From Nematostella vectensis (taxonomy: Eukaryota > Cnidaria > Anthozoa > Actiniaria > Edwardsiidae): a DNA stretch of 64,000 bases. The stretch's first letter is position 1, and every line of letters starts with the position of its first letter. The stretch covers positions 10,781,181 to 10,845,180 of the forward strand of contig NC_064036.1 of the NCBI RefSeq assembly GCF_932526225.1, read 5' to 3'. This document shows, one piece after another, positions 53,001 to 64,000 of the stretch. The notes beneath the pieces were generated by a model. It was not told where the DNA came from and searched no databases. It saw nothing but the letters and a program-made list of their open reading frames with translations. The translations under genes were made by a program, and so were the position numbers.

Positions 53001-56000
53001 TGCAGGTATTAGTACTAGTCTTAGTACTTGGTACACCATACCACTCCATACTGTGATGGTACACCATACCACTCCATACTGTGATGGTACACCATACCAC
53101 TCCATACTGTGATGGTACACCAGACCACTCCATACTGTGATGGTACACTATACCACTCCATACTGTGATGGTACACCATACCACTCCATACTGTGGTGGT
53201 ACACTATACCACTCCATACTGTGATGGTACACCATACCACACCATACTGTGATGGTACACCATACCACACCATACTGTGATGGTACACCATACCACACCA
53301 TACTGTGATGGTACACCATACCACTCCATACTGTGATGTTACACCATACCACTCCATACTGTGATGGTACACCAGACCACTCCATACTGTGATGGTACAC
53401 CATACCACTCCATACTGTGATGGTACATCAGACCACTCCATACTGTGGTGGTACACCATACCACACCATACTGTGATGGTACACCATACCACACCATACT
53501 GTGTTGGTACACCATACCACTCCATACTGTGATGGTACACCATACCACTCCATACTGTGATGGTACACCATACCACTACATACTGTGATGGTACACCATA
53601 CCACTCCATACTGTGATGGTACACCATTCCACTCCATACTGTGATGGTACACCATACCACTACATACTGTGATGGTACACCATACCACTCCATACTGTGA
53701 TGGTACACCATACCACTACATACTGTGATGGTACACCATACCACTCCATACTGTGATGGTACACTATACCACTCCATACTGTGATGGTACACTATACCAC
53801 TCCATACTGTGATGGTACACTATACCACTCCATACTGTGATGGTACACCATACCACTCCATACTGTGATGGTACACCATACCACTCCATACTGTGATGGT
53901 ACACTATACCACTCCATACTGTGATGGTACACTATACCACACCATACTGTGATGGTACACCATACCACTCCATACTGTGATGGTACACCATACCACTCCA
54001 TACTGTGATGGTACACCATACCACTCCATACTGTGGTGGTACACCATTCCACTCCATACTGTGGTGGTACACCATACCACTCCATACTGTGATGGTACAC
54101 CATACCACTCCATACTGTGATGGTACACTATACCACACCATACTGTGATGGTACACCATACCACTCCATACTGTGATGGTACACCATACCACTCCATACT
54201 GTGATGGTACACCATACCACTACATACTGTGATGGTACACCATACCACTCCATGCTGTGATGGTACACTATACCACTCCATACTGTGATGGTACACCATA
54301 CCACTCCATACTGTGATGGTACACCATACCACTCCATACTGTGATGGTACACCATACCACCCCATACTGTGATGGTACACCATACCACTCCATACTGTGG
54401 TGGTACACCATTCCACTCCATACTGTGGTGGTACACCATACCACTCCATACTGTGATGGTACACCATACCACTCCATACTGTGATGGTACACTATACCAC
54501 ACCATACTGTGATGGTACACCATACCACTCCATACTGTGATGGTACACCATACCACTCCATACTGTGATGGTACACCATACCACTACATACTGTGATGGT
54601 ACACCATACCACTCCATGCTGTGATGGTACACTATACCACTCCATACTGTGATGGTACACCATACCACTCCATACTGTGATGGTACACCATACCACTCCA
54701 TACTGTGATGGTACACCATACCACCCCATACTGTGATGGTACACCATACCACTACATACTGTGATGGTACACTATACCACTCCATACTGTGATGGTACAC
54801 CATACCACTCCACACTGTGATGGTACACCATACCACTCCATGCTGTGATGGTACACCATACCACACCATACTGTGATGGTACACTATACCACTCCATACT
54901 GTGATGGTACACCATACCACTCCATACTGTGATGGTACACCATACCACTCCATGCTGTGATGGTACACCATACCACACCATACTGTGATGGTACACCATA
55001 CCACACCATACTGTGATGGTACACCATACCACTCCATACTGTGATGGTACACTATACCACTCCATACTGTGTTGGTACACCATACCACTCCATACTGTGA
55101 TGGTACACCATACCACTACATACTGTGATGGTACACTATACCACTCCATACTGTGATGGTACACCATACCACTCCACACTGTGATGGTACACCATACCAC
55201 TCCATGCTGTGATGGTACACCATACCACACCATACTGTGATGGTACACTATACCACTCCATACTGTGATGGTACACCATACCACTCCATACTGTGATGGT
55301 ACACCATACCACTCCATGCTGTGATGGTACACCATACCACACCATACTGTGATGGTACACCATACCACACCATACTGTGATGGTACACCATACCACTCCA
55401 TGCTGTGATGGTACACCATACCACACCATACTGTGGTGGTACACCATACCACTCCATACTGTGTTGGTACACCATACCACACCATACTGTGATGGTACAC
55501 CATACCACTCCATACTGTGGTGGTACACCATACCACTCCATACTGTGTTGGTACACCATACCACTCCATACTGTGATGGTACACCATACCACTCCATACT
55601 GTGATGGTACACCATACCACTCCATACTGTGTTGGTACACCATACCACTCCATACTGTGATGGTACACCATACCACTACATACTGTGATGGTACACCATA
55701 CCACTCCATACTGTGATGGTACACCATACCACTCCATACTGTGATGGTACACCATACCACTCCATGCTGTGATGGTACACCATACCACTCCATACTGTGA
55801 TGGTACACCATACCACACCATACTGTGATGGTACACCATACCACTCCATACTGTGATGGTACACCATACCACTCCATACTGTGATGGTACACCATACCAC
55901 TCCATACTGTGATGGTACACCATACCACACCATACTGTGATGGTACACCATACCACTCCATACTGTGATGGTACACTATACCACTCCATACTGTGTTGGT

Positions 56001-59000
56001 ACACCATACCACTCCATACTGTGATGGTACACTATACCACTCGATACTGTGTTGGTACACCATACCACTCCATACTGTGATGGTACACCATACCACTCGA
56101 TACTGTGTTGGTACACCATACCACTCCATACTGTGATGGTACACCATACCACTACATACTGTGATGGTACACTATACCACTCCATACTGTGATGGTACAC
56201 CATACCACTACATACTGTGATGGTACACTATACCACTCCATGCTGTGATGGTACACCATACCACACCATACTGTGATGGTACACCATACCACACCATACT
56301 GTGGTGGTACACCATACCACTCCATACTGTGTTGGTACACCATACCACACCATACTGTGATGGTACACCATACCACTCCATACTGTGGTGGTACACCATA
56401 CCACTCCATACTGTGTTGGTACACCATACCACTCCATACTGTGATGGTACACCATACCACTCCATACTGTGATGGTACACCATACCACTCCATGCTGTGA
56501 TGGTACACCATACCACTCCATACTGTGATGGTACACCATACCACTCCATGCTGTGATGGTACACCATACCACACCATACTGTGGTGGTACACCATACCAC
56601 TCCATACTGTGTTGGTACACCATACCACACCATACTGTGATGGTACACCATACCACTCCATACTGTGGTGGTACACCATACCACTCCATGCTGTGATGGT
56701 ACACCATACCACACCATGCTGTGATGGTACACCATACCACTCCATGCTGTGATGGTACACTATACCACTCCATGCTGTGATGGTACACCATACCACACCG
56801 TACTGTGATGGTACACCATACCACTCCATACTGTGATGGTACACCATACCACTCCATACTGTGATGGTACACCATACCACTCCATACTGTGATGGTACAC
56901 CATACCACTCCATACTGTGATGGTACACCATACCACTCCATACTGTGATGGTACACCATACCACTCCATGCTGTGATGGTACACCATACCACTCCATACT
57001 GTGATGGTACACCATACCACTACATACTGTGATGGTACACCATACCACACCATACTGTGATGGTACACCATACCACTCCATACTGTGATGGTACACTATA
57101 CCACTCCATACTGTGTTGGTACACCATACCACTCCATACTGTGATGGTACACTATACCACTCGATACTGTGTTGGTACACCATACCACTCCATACTGTGA
57201 TGGTACACCATACCACTACATACTGTGATGGTACACTATACCACTCCATACTGTGATGGTACACCATACCACTACATACTGTGATGGTACACTATACCAC
57301 TCCATACTGTGATGGTACACCATACCACTCCATACTGTGATGGTACACCATACCACTCCATGCTGTGATGGTACACCATACCACACCATACTGTGATGGT
57401 ACACCATACCACACCATACTGTGGTGGTACACCATACCACTCCATACTGTGTTGGTACACCATACCACACCATACTGTGATGGTACACCATACCACTCCA
57501 TACTGTGGTGGTACACCATACCACTCCATACTGTGTTGGTACACCATACCACTCCATACTGTGATGGTACACCATACCACTCCATACTGTGATGGTACAC
57601 CATACCACTCCATGCTGTGATGGTACACCATACCACTCCATACTGTGATGGTACACCATACCACTCCATGCTGTGATGGTACACCATACCACACCATACT
57701 GTGGTGGTACACCATACCACTCCATACTGTGTTGGTACACCATACCACACCATACTGTGATGGTACACCATACCACTCCATACTGTGGTGGTACACCATA
57801 CCACTCCATGCTGTGATGGTACACCATACCACACCATACTGTGATGGTACACTATACCACTCCATGCTGTGATGGTACACTATACCACTCCATGCTGTGA
57901 TGGTACACCATACCACACCATACTGTGATGGTACACCATACCACTCCATACTGTGATGGTACACCATACCACTCCATACTGTGATGGTACACCATACCAC
58001 TCCATACTGTGATGGTACACCATACCACTCCATACTGTGATGGTACACCATACCACTCCATACTGTGATGGTACACCATACCACTCCATGCTGTGATGGT
58101 ACACCATACCACTCCATACTGTGATGGTACACCATACCACTACATACTGTGATGGTACACTATACCACTCCATACTGTGATGGTACACCATACCACTCCA
58201 TACTGTGATGGTACACCATACCACTCCATACTGTGATGGTACACCATACCACTCCATACTGTGATGGTACACCATACCACTACATACTGTGATGGTACAC
58301 CATACCACTCCATACTGTGATGGTACACCATACCACTCCATACTGTGATGGTACACCATACCACTCCATACTGTGATGGTACACTATACCACTCCATACT
58401 GTGATGGTACACCATACCACTCCATACTGTGGTGGTACACCATACCACTCCATACTGTGGTGGTACACCATACCACTCCATACTGTGGTGGTACACCATA
58501 CCACTCCATACTGTGATGGTACACCATACCACACCATACTGAGATGGTACACCATGTCACTAAATATTCTAATTATTTACCATACCATGCCTACTTATAA
58601 CTTAAAATATTATGATTATTTTTCTTTTCAGAGCTGCATAGCAGTCCTGCAAAATGGGCAGCTGAATACCTTGAAGATGTGAAGTAAGCTGAGTTCCCTC
58701 TGTAAGCTCCTTCTTCAACATACTAAAATACATGTATTGAAAGATTTTTTTTTGTTCCAGGCATGAAGGCGTGTTGGATGACTCAAAATGGTATGATATT
58801 TCTAGTACTGTTGCATAGGGTAGTTAAATCTGAATCATGCTGATACTTATCATAAGAGTTTCTTTTACATTAGGGTGGTAGAGTACAAACAGGAACTGGA
58901 TGACAATGACGCTCTGGCTTCAGTTGCTGGAACTCTATTAGAAAATAACACAGATCCTAAAATAGCTAATTCCAAGGTAAAACATGCAACTAGTTCAGCA

Positions 59001-62000
59001 TTGCCACATCATTCAACACTGTTAATCTAAAAGGGCTATACTTATCATATACTTTTATGTTACTGAACTTACATTCTTAAAGTGGCTAGTATTAGGATAT
59101 TCCTTTCTCATTTTGGTTTTCTAATCTGATCACCATGTTTGCCTCATGTTCGTACTGTACATTTTTCCAGTTTATGCAATTCATGCGGAAGCTAAGAGAT
59201 GGTGAATACAAAGTCGAAAATAACCAGGCATGTATATTAATTTTTTTATCTTTTCGCCTCAAAATACAAGCATAAGCTTATCCCTTAACATTCAGCTAAA
59301 TTTCCGATTTTAAAACATGGTGATTCCATTTTCATTTTTACATAATTATTTATTAGAGTATGGGAACATCTCTTCAAGGTTGCCATTTGGACAACACCAA
59401 ATGCTGTGATTTAATACTACAGTACATGTGCTTGCAGGTTGTTGATGCACGGACAGGACAAGAAGTGACTGACGAGTCGTCTGAAGCACAGGAATGGGTA
59501 GCAGATTATGAGAAATTCAGTGCAGAAGGTGACTGGGCATCAGAATTCATGCAGGCGGGCGCCTCATCTAGGGTAAGGCAGGCATGAGGTGGTCTTATTT
59601 TCAAGCAGTGATGATTTGTGTCACCTGAATAGTTTTAACAGGGAATCAAGGCAATCTTCTGGGATTTTTGATCATCTTACAGGAAGACGTGGATTTCTGG
59701 GACAATTTGCAAGGTGAATGGGAGTCTCTTGTCAGGTTAGTGGTTTATTGCGTTCTTGTAATGTCCTTGTTTGGATAGAGTTTACAGTAGGTCCTCCTAT
59801 TAAAGCTCCTTTAGAAATGTGTATTTTTAACACGGCATCAAAAAGTGGCTTCATATTTCATCAAATGTTTCTGAAGTGCATTTATTTTTTAAGACAAGAT
59901 GGTGATGAGGCCCATAGCTGGTTCACAGATTATGAGGAAGAAACCAATAAGGTAATTAAAAAGCAAATAAATATTTTCATTCTTCCCATGTCAGTTGTCT
60001 TTTTATAATTATTATTCTACTTCGTTTTAGGAGTATAAGTTTGAAGAAGACAATCCTTTGCTAGATCACCCCAATCCATTCGAAGAAGGGCTCAAGAAAT
60101 TGAAGGAAGGGGACTTGATCAGTGCAATATTGCTTTTTGAGGCAGAGGTACAGTATTAACCATGATGAATGTTAAAGGTAGAGGACATTTTGGAAATGGT
60201 TGAATTAGTTTAGACTACAGGCCAGAAATTCCAGAAATTCCTATCTTAAGAAAGGACTAAGACCGTAAATATACTCTGCTTATATTTATATGGGCATTAG
60301 GACTGGCTATCGAATATGAGCGCAGATTTAAAAGATTATTTAGTTCAATGTGATTCTAATCTGCGGCGCTCATCTATTCCAGGTTCGACAAAATCCTGAA
60401 CATGCTGAGGTAATCTGGCAGTATCTTTCAATTAACCCATTATTTTAAAGTATAAAGAATTTCCTTTTTTTTGTTTTGCATATTGCACAAATATAGCATG
60501 CTATATTTGCTAAAGGCCAATCACTCCCACATGCTGTGCTTCTGAGAACAGTATCGAGTCACAAAACAACCTCCATTTTTATTGGACAACCAAGTAACAA
60601 AAATACTCACATTCAAGTAGATTTTTAGACCCCATATTCGTGCATAGCAATTGTGTTCGTTTCCAAGATAAACTTAAAAGTGGCTGATTAACATTCTTAA
60701 AGTAAATGCACATTTCTGTATGATTTATTATGAAAAATGACCACACCCTTGCTTGTATTCTCCTGTAGGCGTGGCAGTATCTAGGAACTAGCCAAGCGGA
60801 GAATGAACAGGACATAGCAGCTATCAGTGCCCTAAATCGGTTAGTGTCCTCAATCAGTGAGTGCCCTTAATGGGGGAGTGCCAGAAACTATCTAGGTGAC
60901 ATAGATGTTTTTACGATAAGTGTGAAATGCTTTATTGCCCCTGTTAACCTAAACATTGTGCAGAGAATCATAGTCAAGTTAAACAGATTTAGCCGTGTAC
61001 CATGTATAAGGCATTCTCCAGCAAAGAACTATTTTAAATAGGTTGTTAAACCGGTTGATATTTTAAAATGTAACTCAACAAAGATTGTTATGACAACATA
61101 CGGTAAGATGTTTAGTGGTTTTATTTAGGATTTTACGTCACCTGTCACAATAACTTTTTGTCCCCCTTAAGGTGTGTGGATCTGCAGCCCGGGAACCTTG
61201 AGGCATTGATGGCACTTGCAGTAAGCCTCACGAACGAGTCCATGCAGTCACAGGCCTGTAAGACCCTTAAAGACTGGCTAAGGGCCAACCCCAGGTATGA
61301 TACACCTTCTCTAAGTGCATATAGTCACTGGTCAGTAGGACCCTCAAAGACTGGCTTAGGGACAACCCCAGGTATGATACACTTTCTCTAAGTGCATGCA
61401 GTCACAGGCCTGAAGGACCCTCAAAGACTGGCTAAGGGCCAACCCCAGGTATGATACACCTTCTCTAAGTGCATATAGTCACTGGCCAGTAGGACCCTCA
61501 AAGACTGGCTTAGGGACAACCCCAGGTATGATACACTTTCTCTAAGTGCATGCAGTCACAGGCCTGAATGACCCTCAAAGACTGGCTTAGGGACAACCCC
61601 AGGTATGATACAATCTCTCTAATTGCATGCAGTCACAGGTTTGTGGAACCCTATAAAAAAGCTTTAGAGCTAACCCCAAGTTTAACACAGTAGAAGTCCA
61701 TGCAGTCTAAGAAGTTGCTTTACTTTTCCAGGTATAAAGATATCGTGCCACCCTCAGACGACCAAGCTGGTCAGCGTCCTCGCCCAATAACGTCTAGCAT
61801 CATGACAAGTGATATGTACAACGAGATCCGGGATATGTACATTGCAGCTGCGCAGAGGGCGCCGGAGAACGATCTAGATGCCAACGTACAGGTATGCTCT
61901 AAACACGCTTTGACTTATGGTCTAGTTGAGTATCAAGTTCATAATAATCAATGCATCCTTAATGCCCACTATGCCTGGTGTTGGTTCGCCTGTTTTTTGT

Positions 62001-63173
62001 GTGATTGTTTTCGCGTAAGTTTGCTATTTAGTTGCTTTCTTCGCTTGTTATTGCACGTAGCAAGTTGCATGGTAAACATATTTCCCAGCAAATAACTACA
62101 CTTGAACCTCGATCTCTATAATAAAGAACGAAAAACAGTTCAAGTTATTAGGATCAGAGACTCGTTAACCGTTCCTGTGTTCTAGACGAGAGAGACTCCT
62201 GAAATTAATTCGAATTGGCGTGGAGTTTGGTTTTGGTTGGGCTGGTGTTTTATTGGAATTGTATAACGCCATTCACAACCCAAAATCTGTTTAGCAAGTT
62301 TTCCTACTCAATTCCCCAATTCAAATATTATTGCCTTTTATTCCCTAACAGGTCGGTCTTGGCGTGCTTTTCAATCTCTCCGGCGAATACGACAAAGCAG
62401 TCGATTGTTTCCAGGCCGCGGTGATTGCGCGGCCGGAAGACGCCTTACTATGGAATAGACTGGGCGCGACTCTTGCAAACGGCGGGCGCAGCGAGGAAGC
62501 GGTCGACGCGTACAGACATGCGCTGTCATACAGTCCAGGTTTCATCCGTTGTCGTTACAACCTCGGTATCAGTTGCATCAACTTGAGCGCACATCAACAG
62601 GCGGTGGAGCATTTTCTTACGGCGCTTAACATGCAGAGGAAGGTACGATAGGACCTATCAAGCAATCGGCAGTTTTCATAACAATTGAGGGTCCTGTGGA
62701 CGCGAGAAAGAAAGTCAGCTGTCGTTTACGCTTAAATTACAACGGAACCCCTGGGGTTAGAAAAAGAAGGCCGATTTGGCCCGTAGAATCGTTCATAAGA
62801 AATATTACCATTGCGACCACCACCTTAGATAAATCCTTATTAACATCCAAAAAAACATAATCTACCTATTATCCAATCTCTCAAACATTCTGACCTTTCG
62901 TGCAGCAGACTCTTTTTACTCTGCGGAAAGAAAGGTTGCTTCCCTCGCGTTCCCACCCCTTTCTGGCCAAGGTTTAGATGTGTTCTTTTCCAGGGTGGTG
63001 TCGGTTCTGATGGCACCGTAACCACGATGTCGGACAACATCTGGTCCACTTTACGGATGACACTATCGCTCATGGGACGGTCCGACTTGCACAAGGCTGT
63101 GGATAAGCGAGACCTTGATCGACTTAACGAGGTGTTTTCCCATGAATCAGAGCCCGTGCCGGTTATGGTATAA
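50002..63173 (+). CDS. PEX5: PEX5, peroxisomal targeting signal 1 import receptor
   Basis: Exons: 50002-50097, 50651-50692, 50767-50802, 51130-51253, 52696-52770, 52961-53005, 58632-58683, 58761-58790, 58874-58976, 59171-59227, 59438-59572, 59683-59735, 59894-59951, 60031-60147, 60383-60409, 60769-60839, 61172-61294, 61732-61891, 62352-62642, 62994-63173 (624 residues against about 600-640 in animals; every phase closes). The N-terminus [20 protein letters not shown] is nearly that of human PEX5 and keeps Cys11, the residue monoubiquitinated for export from the membrane. Seven WxxxF/Y motifs for PEX14/PEX13 binding are present: Trp111, 126, 148, 167, 240, 253, 292. From about residue 303 the TPR domain that binds C-terminal SKL signals follows ([37 protein letters not shown]). 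The receptor shuttles between cytosol and peroxisome. The gene contains four junction- or stop-anchored tandem arrays and a 5.5-kb satellite. Confidence 0.97.
50064..50225. repeat. PEX5: 56-bp repeat copying the end of PEX5 exon 1 and its donor
   Basis: Three copies, with the donor motif gtactgtat at 50098, 50154 and 50210, exactly 56 bp apart. Each unit has about 34 bases of exon 1 (cccatttcacacaggataaa onward) followed by about 22 bases of intron starting with the donor. The first copy is the true exon end. Each unit also contains a cacacag that could act as an acceptor, so units could in principle be spliced as mini-exons. The period is not a multiple of 3, so extra units would shift the frame. 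Confidence 0.94.
51227..52410. repeat. PEX5: 33-bp minisatellite copying the donor of PEX5 exon 4
   Basis: About 35 copies of a 33-bp unit made of cctgcaccatacacctgtta followed by gag|gtaggtgttg. The first copy contains the last 27 bases of the exon ending at 51253 and its GTAGGT donor. The array stays open in the exon reading frame to 52443, and 33 is a multiple of 3, so every downstream donor would leave the same phase and add n copies of the 11-residue peptide [11 protein letters not shown] to PEX5, between the EIEQ segment and the first WxxxY motif. Confidence 0.96.
53031..58556. repeat. 5.5-kb satellite of 28-bp units in PEX5 intron 6
   Basis: About 197 copies of a 28-bp unit, GTACACCATACCACTCCATA plus ctgtgatg, filling almost the whole intron between exons 52961-53005 and 58632-58683. 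Unit length is nearly constant; variation is by single bases (actcc/acacc/actac, gatg/gttg/ggtg). Variant order shows higher-order duplications: the pattern at 54100-54560 recurs 364 bp (13 units) apart, and the block at about 56220-57260 recurs 1120 bp (40 units) later at about 57340-58380. Frames on either strand are long but meaningless. Confidence 0.97.
59228..59437 (+). other. PEX5: Probable GC-AG intron of PEX5
   Basis: The exon ending ...aataaccag at 59227 is followed by gcatgt. The next exon (gttgttgatgca, from 59438) needs phase 0, which only a cut before GC gives. The GT four bases downstream would leave one extra base and an immediate stop (tgt tgt tga). GC-AG introns are a known minor class; the family alignment across the junction (KVENNQ then VVDARTG) looks natural. 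Confidence 0.65.
61246..61690. repeat. PEX5: 77-bp repeat copying the end of a PEX5 TPR exon and its donor
   Basis: The donor motif ccag|gtatgat occurs at 61295, 61372, 61449, 61526 and 61603, always 77 bp apart, with a decayed sixth copy to about 61690. Each unit has about 48 bases of the exon ending at 61294 (tcacaggcctgtaaga onward, coding [15 protein letters not shown]) followed by about 29 intron bases. Copies 2-5 alternate between two sequence types, suggesting that a 154-bp dimer was duplicated. The period is not a multiple of 3. Confidence 0.95.
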
Positions 63174-63390
63174 CACAGCATCATCCAGCTTGATTGATTT
63201 AACGAGGTGTTTCTTCACAAATGAGAACCCGTCCCAGTCATGGTATAACACAGCATCGACCAGCTTGATCGACTTAACGAGGTGTTTCTCACGATTTAGA
63301 ACCGGTCATGGTTTGCCATCATTTTATTGACGTGACAAGTGCTTCATCACGAATGGGAACCCGTAGCAATCATGTTACGACAATATAAGC
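63110..63390. repeat. PEX5: 75-bp repeat spanning the PEX5 stop codon
   Basis: The motif aacgaggtgttt occurs at 63126, 63201 and 63276, 75 bp apart; a worn fourth copy lies at about 63322-63390. The unit covers the last 20 codons of PEX5 (from ccttgatcgacttaac), the stop (taa, 63171-63173) and about ten bases after it. The first copy is taken as the true end because it continues the reading frame of the exon. The second copy also ends in atggtataac. Confidence 0.9.
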
Positions 63391-64000
63391 TTTCAAGTTT
63401 TCTCTAAGGGCGCGTTTTTTTTTTACTCGTGATTCCAGAATGAGAATAATTAGAAGAAAAAAAGCGCGCGTTCGTCTATCCCGCGTTCCGATTCCGGAAT
63501 GGAATGAAGGCCATTTCACCCATTCTGCTTCCTGTAGCAGAATGACTCGAATGCCATTTTGAACATTCTCTACCAACCATTCCCATTCTAGAATGATAGG
63601 GGAAAAAACTCACCCTAAAAGAACCCTGGTTTTGGTACTGCAAACTTCAAACTAAAAAAGATTTGGAAACCAAAAAACCATGATACGAACGGAAATAGAC
63701 TTGTCCTTGGTTATGGCTCAAAAGAGGACCATACAAAGAATGTACAAGACTGGAGGGTTGGTATAAACAGTGTTAGCAAAGGCCACAAAATACACGCCGT
63801 TTATGCGCTATTGTTTTCAGAGTATTTCCGAGATGAATGAATGATTTTAATATTTTTTTTATCTAATACGCTTTAATGACCATACTAAAATAAAATGTTT
63901 TCTTATGCAAGTGGCGTAGTGTGCATGTGAACAGTAGTAGATAAACAAAAACACTCTGATCAATCTGGCACATTTATTCTTTGCAGATCACTGCACACAA
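63391..64000. other. Downstream of PEX5, no gene seen
   Basis: Presumed 3' untranslated region and intergenic sequence. A stretch with repeated and inverted attccagaatgag/cattctagaatg motifs lies at 63430-63600. A possible polyadenylation signal (aataaa) lies near 63889. No coding frame or RNA gene is recognisable. Confidence 0.4.

Noticed and set aside
53031-58556. CRISPR array (28-bp repeats)
   Set aside because: Units are directly adjacent with no unique spacers, in an intron of an animal gene; this is satellite DNA.

Overview
The window is animal nuclear DNA, most likely from an anthozoan cnidarian such as Nematostella. It is AT-rich and its genes are split by many short GT-AG introns. 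Recognisable metazoan proteins (an EFA6/PSD Arf exchange factor, the PEX5 peroxisome import receptor, DZANK1, a class A GPCR, a cadherin-23-like membrane protein) sit beside many small DNA transposons and very large minisatellite arrays. The species is an inference; the protein families of PEX5, EFA6 and DZANK1 are close to certain.

Layout, left to right: (1) the 3' exons of a single-pass membrane protein, + strand, 1473-10311, whose second visible intron holds a 5.4-kb terminal-inverted-repeat transposon (2196-7559) with a perfect 9-bp target duplication and a broken multi-exon gene; (2) a single-exon GPCR, - strand, 11140-12186; (3) about 8 kb without a recognised gene; (4) DZANK1, - strand, 20267-24631, three exons; (5) head-to-head with it, EFA6/PSD, + strand, 25223-39939, 19 exons; (6) a 10-kb intergenic stretch with a pogo-like element, a 2.6-kb minisatellite and a long-TIR foldback element; (7) PEX5, + strand, 50002-63173, 20 exons. 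For the multi-exon genes, every splice phase was worked through by hand and closes in frame.

The most striking thing here is a recurring architecture: minisatellites whose repeat unit straddles an exon-intron junction and copies the splice site together with a few to about 40 bases of exon. There are seven such arrays at about 48 introns (before 1473; after 8035; after 36835; before 39721; after 50097; after 51253; after 61294), plus one array copying the PEX5 stop-codon region (63110-63390). In each case the true exon is the copy at the edge of the array, so the array has grown into the intron and lined it with tens of decoy donors or acceptors. The 33-bp PEX5 array is also open in the PEX5 frame, so use of downstream donors would add 11-residue repeats without a frameshift. 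A second candidate novelty is the transposon at 2196-7559, whose protein family I cannot assign to a named transposase superfamily.

The genes are not an operon-like unit. PEX5 acts in peroxisomal matrix protein import, EFA6 in Arf6/membrane-cortex signalling, DZANK1 probably in ciliary transport, and the membrane protein ends in a PDZ ligand as CDH23 does. Limits: no alignment, transcript or database search was possible; untranslated regions and promoters are not resolved.
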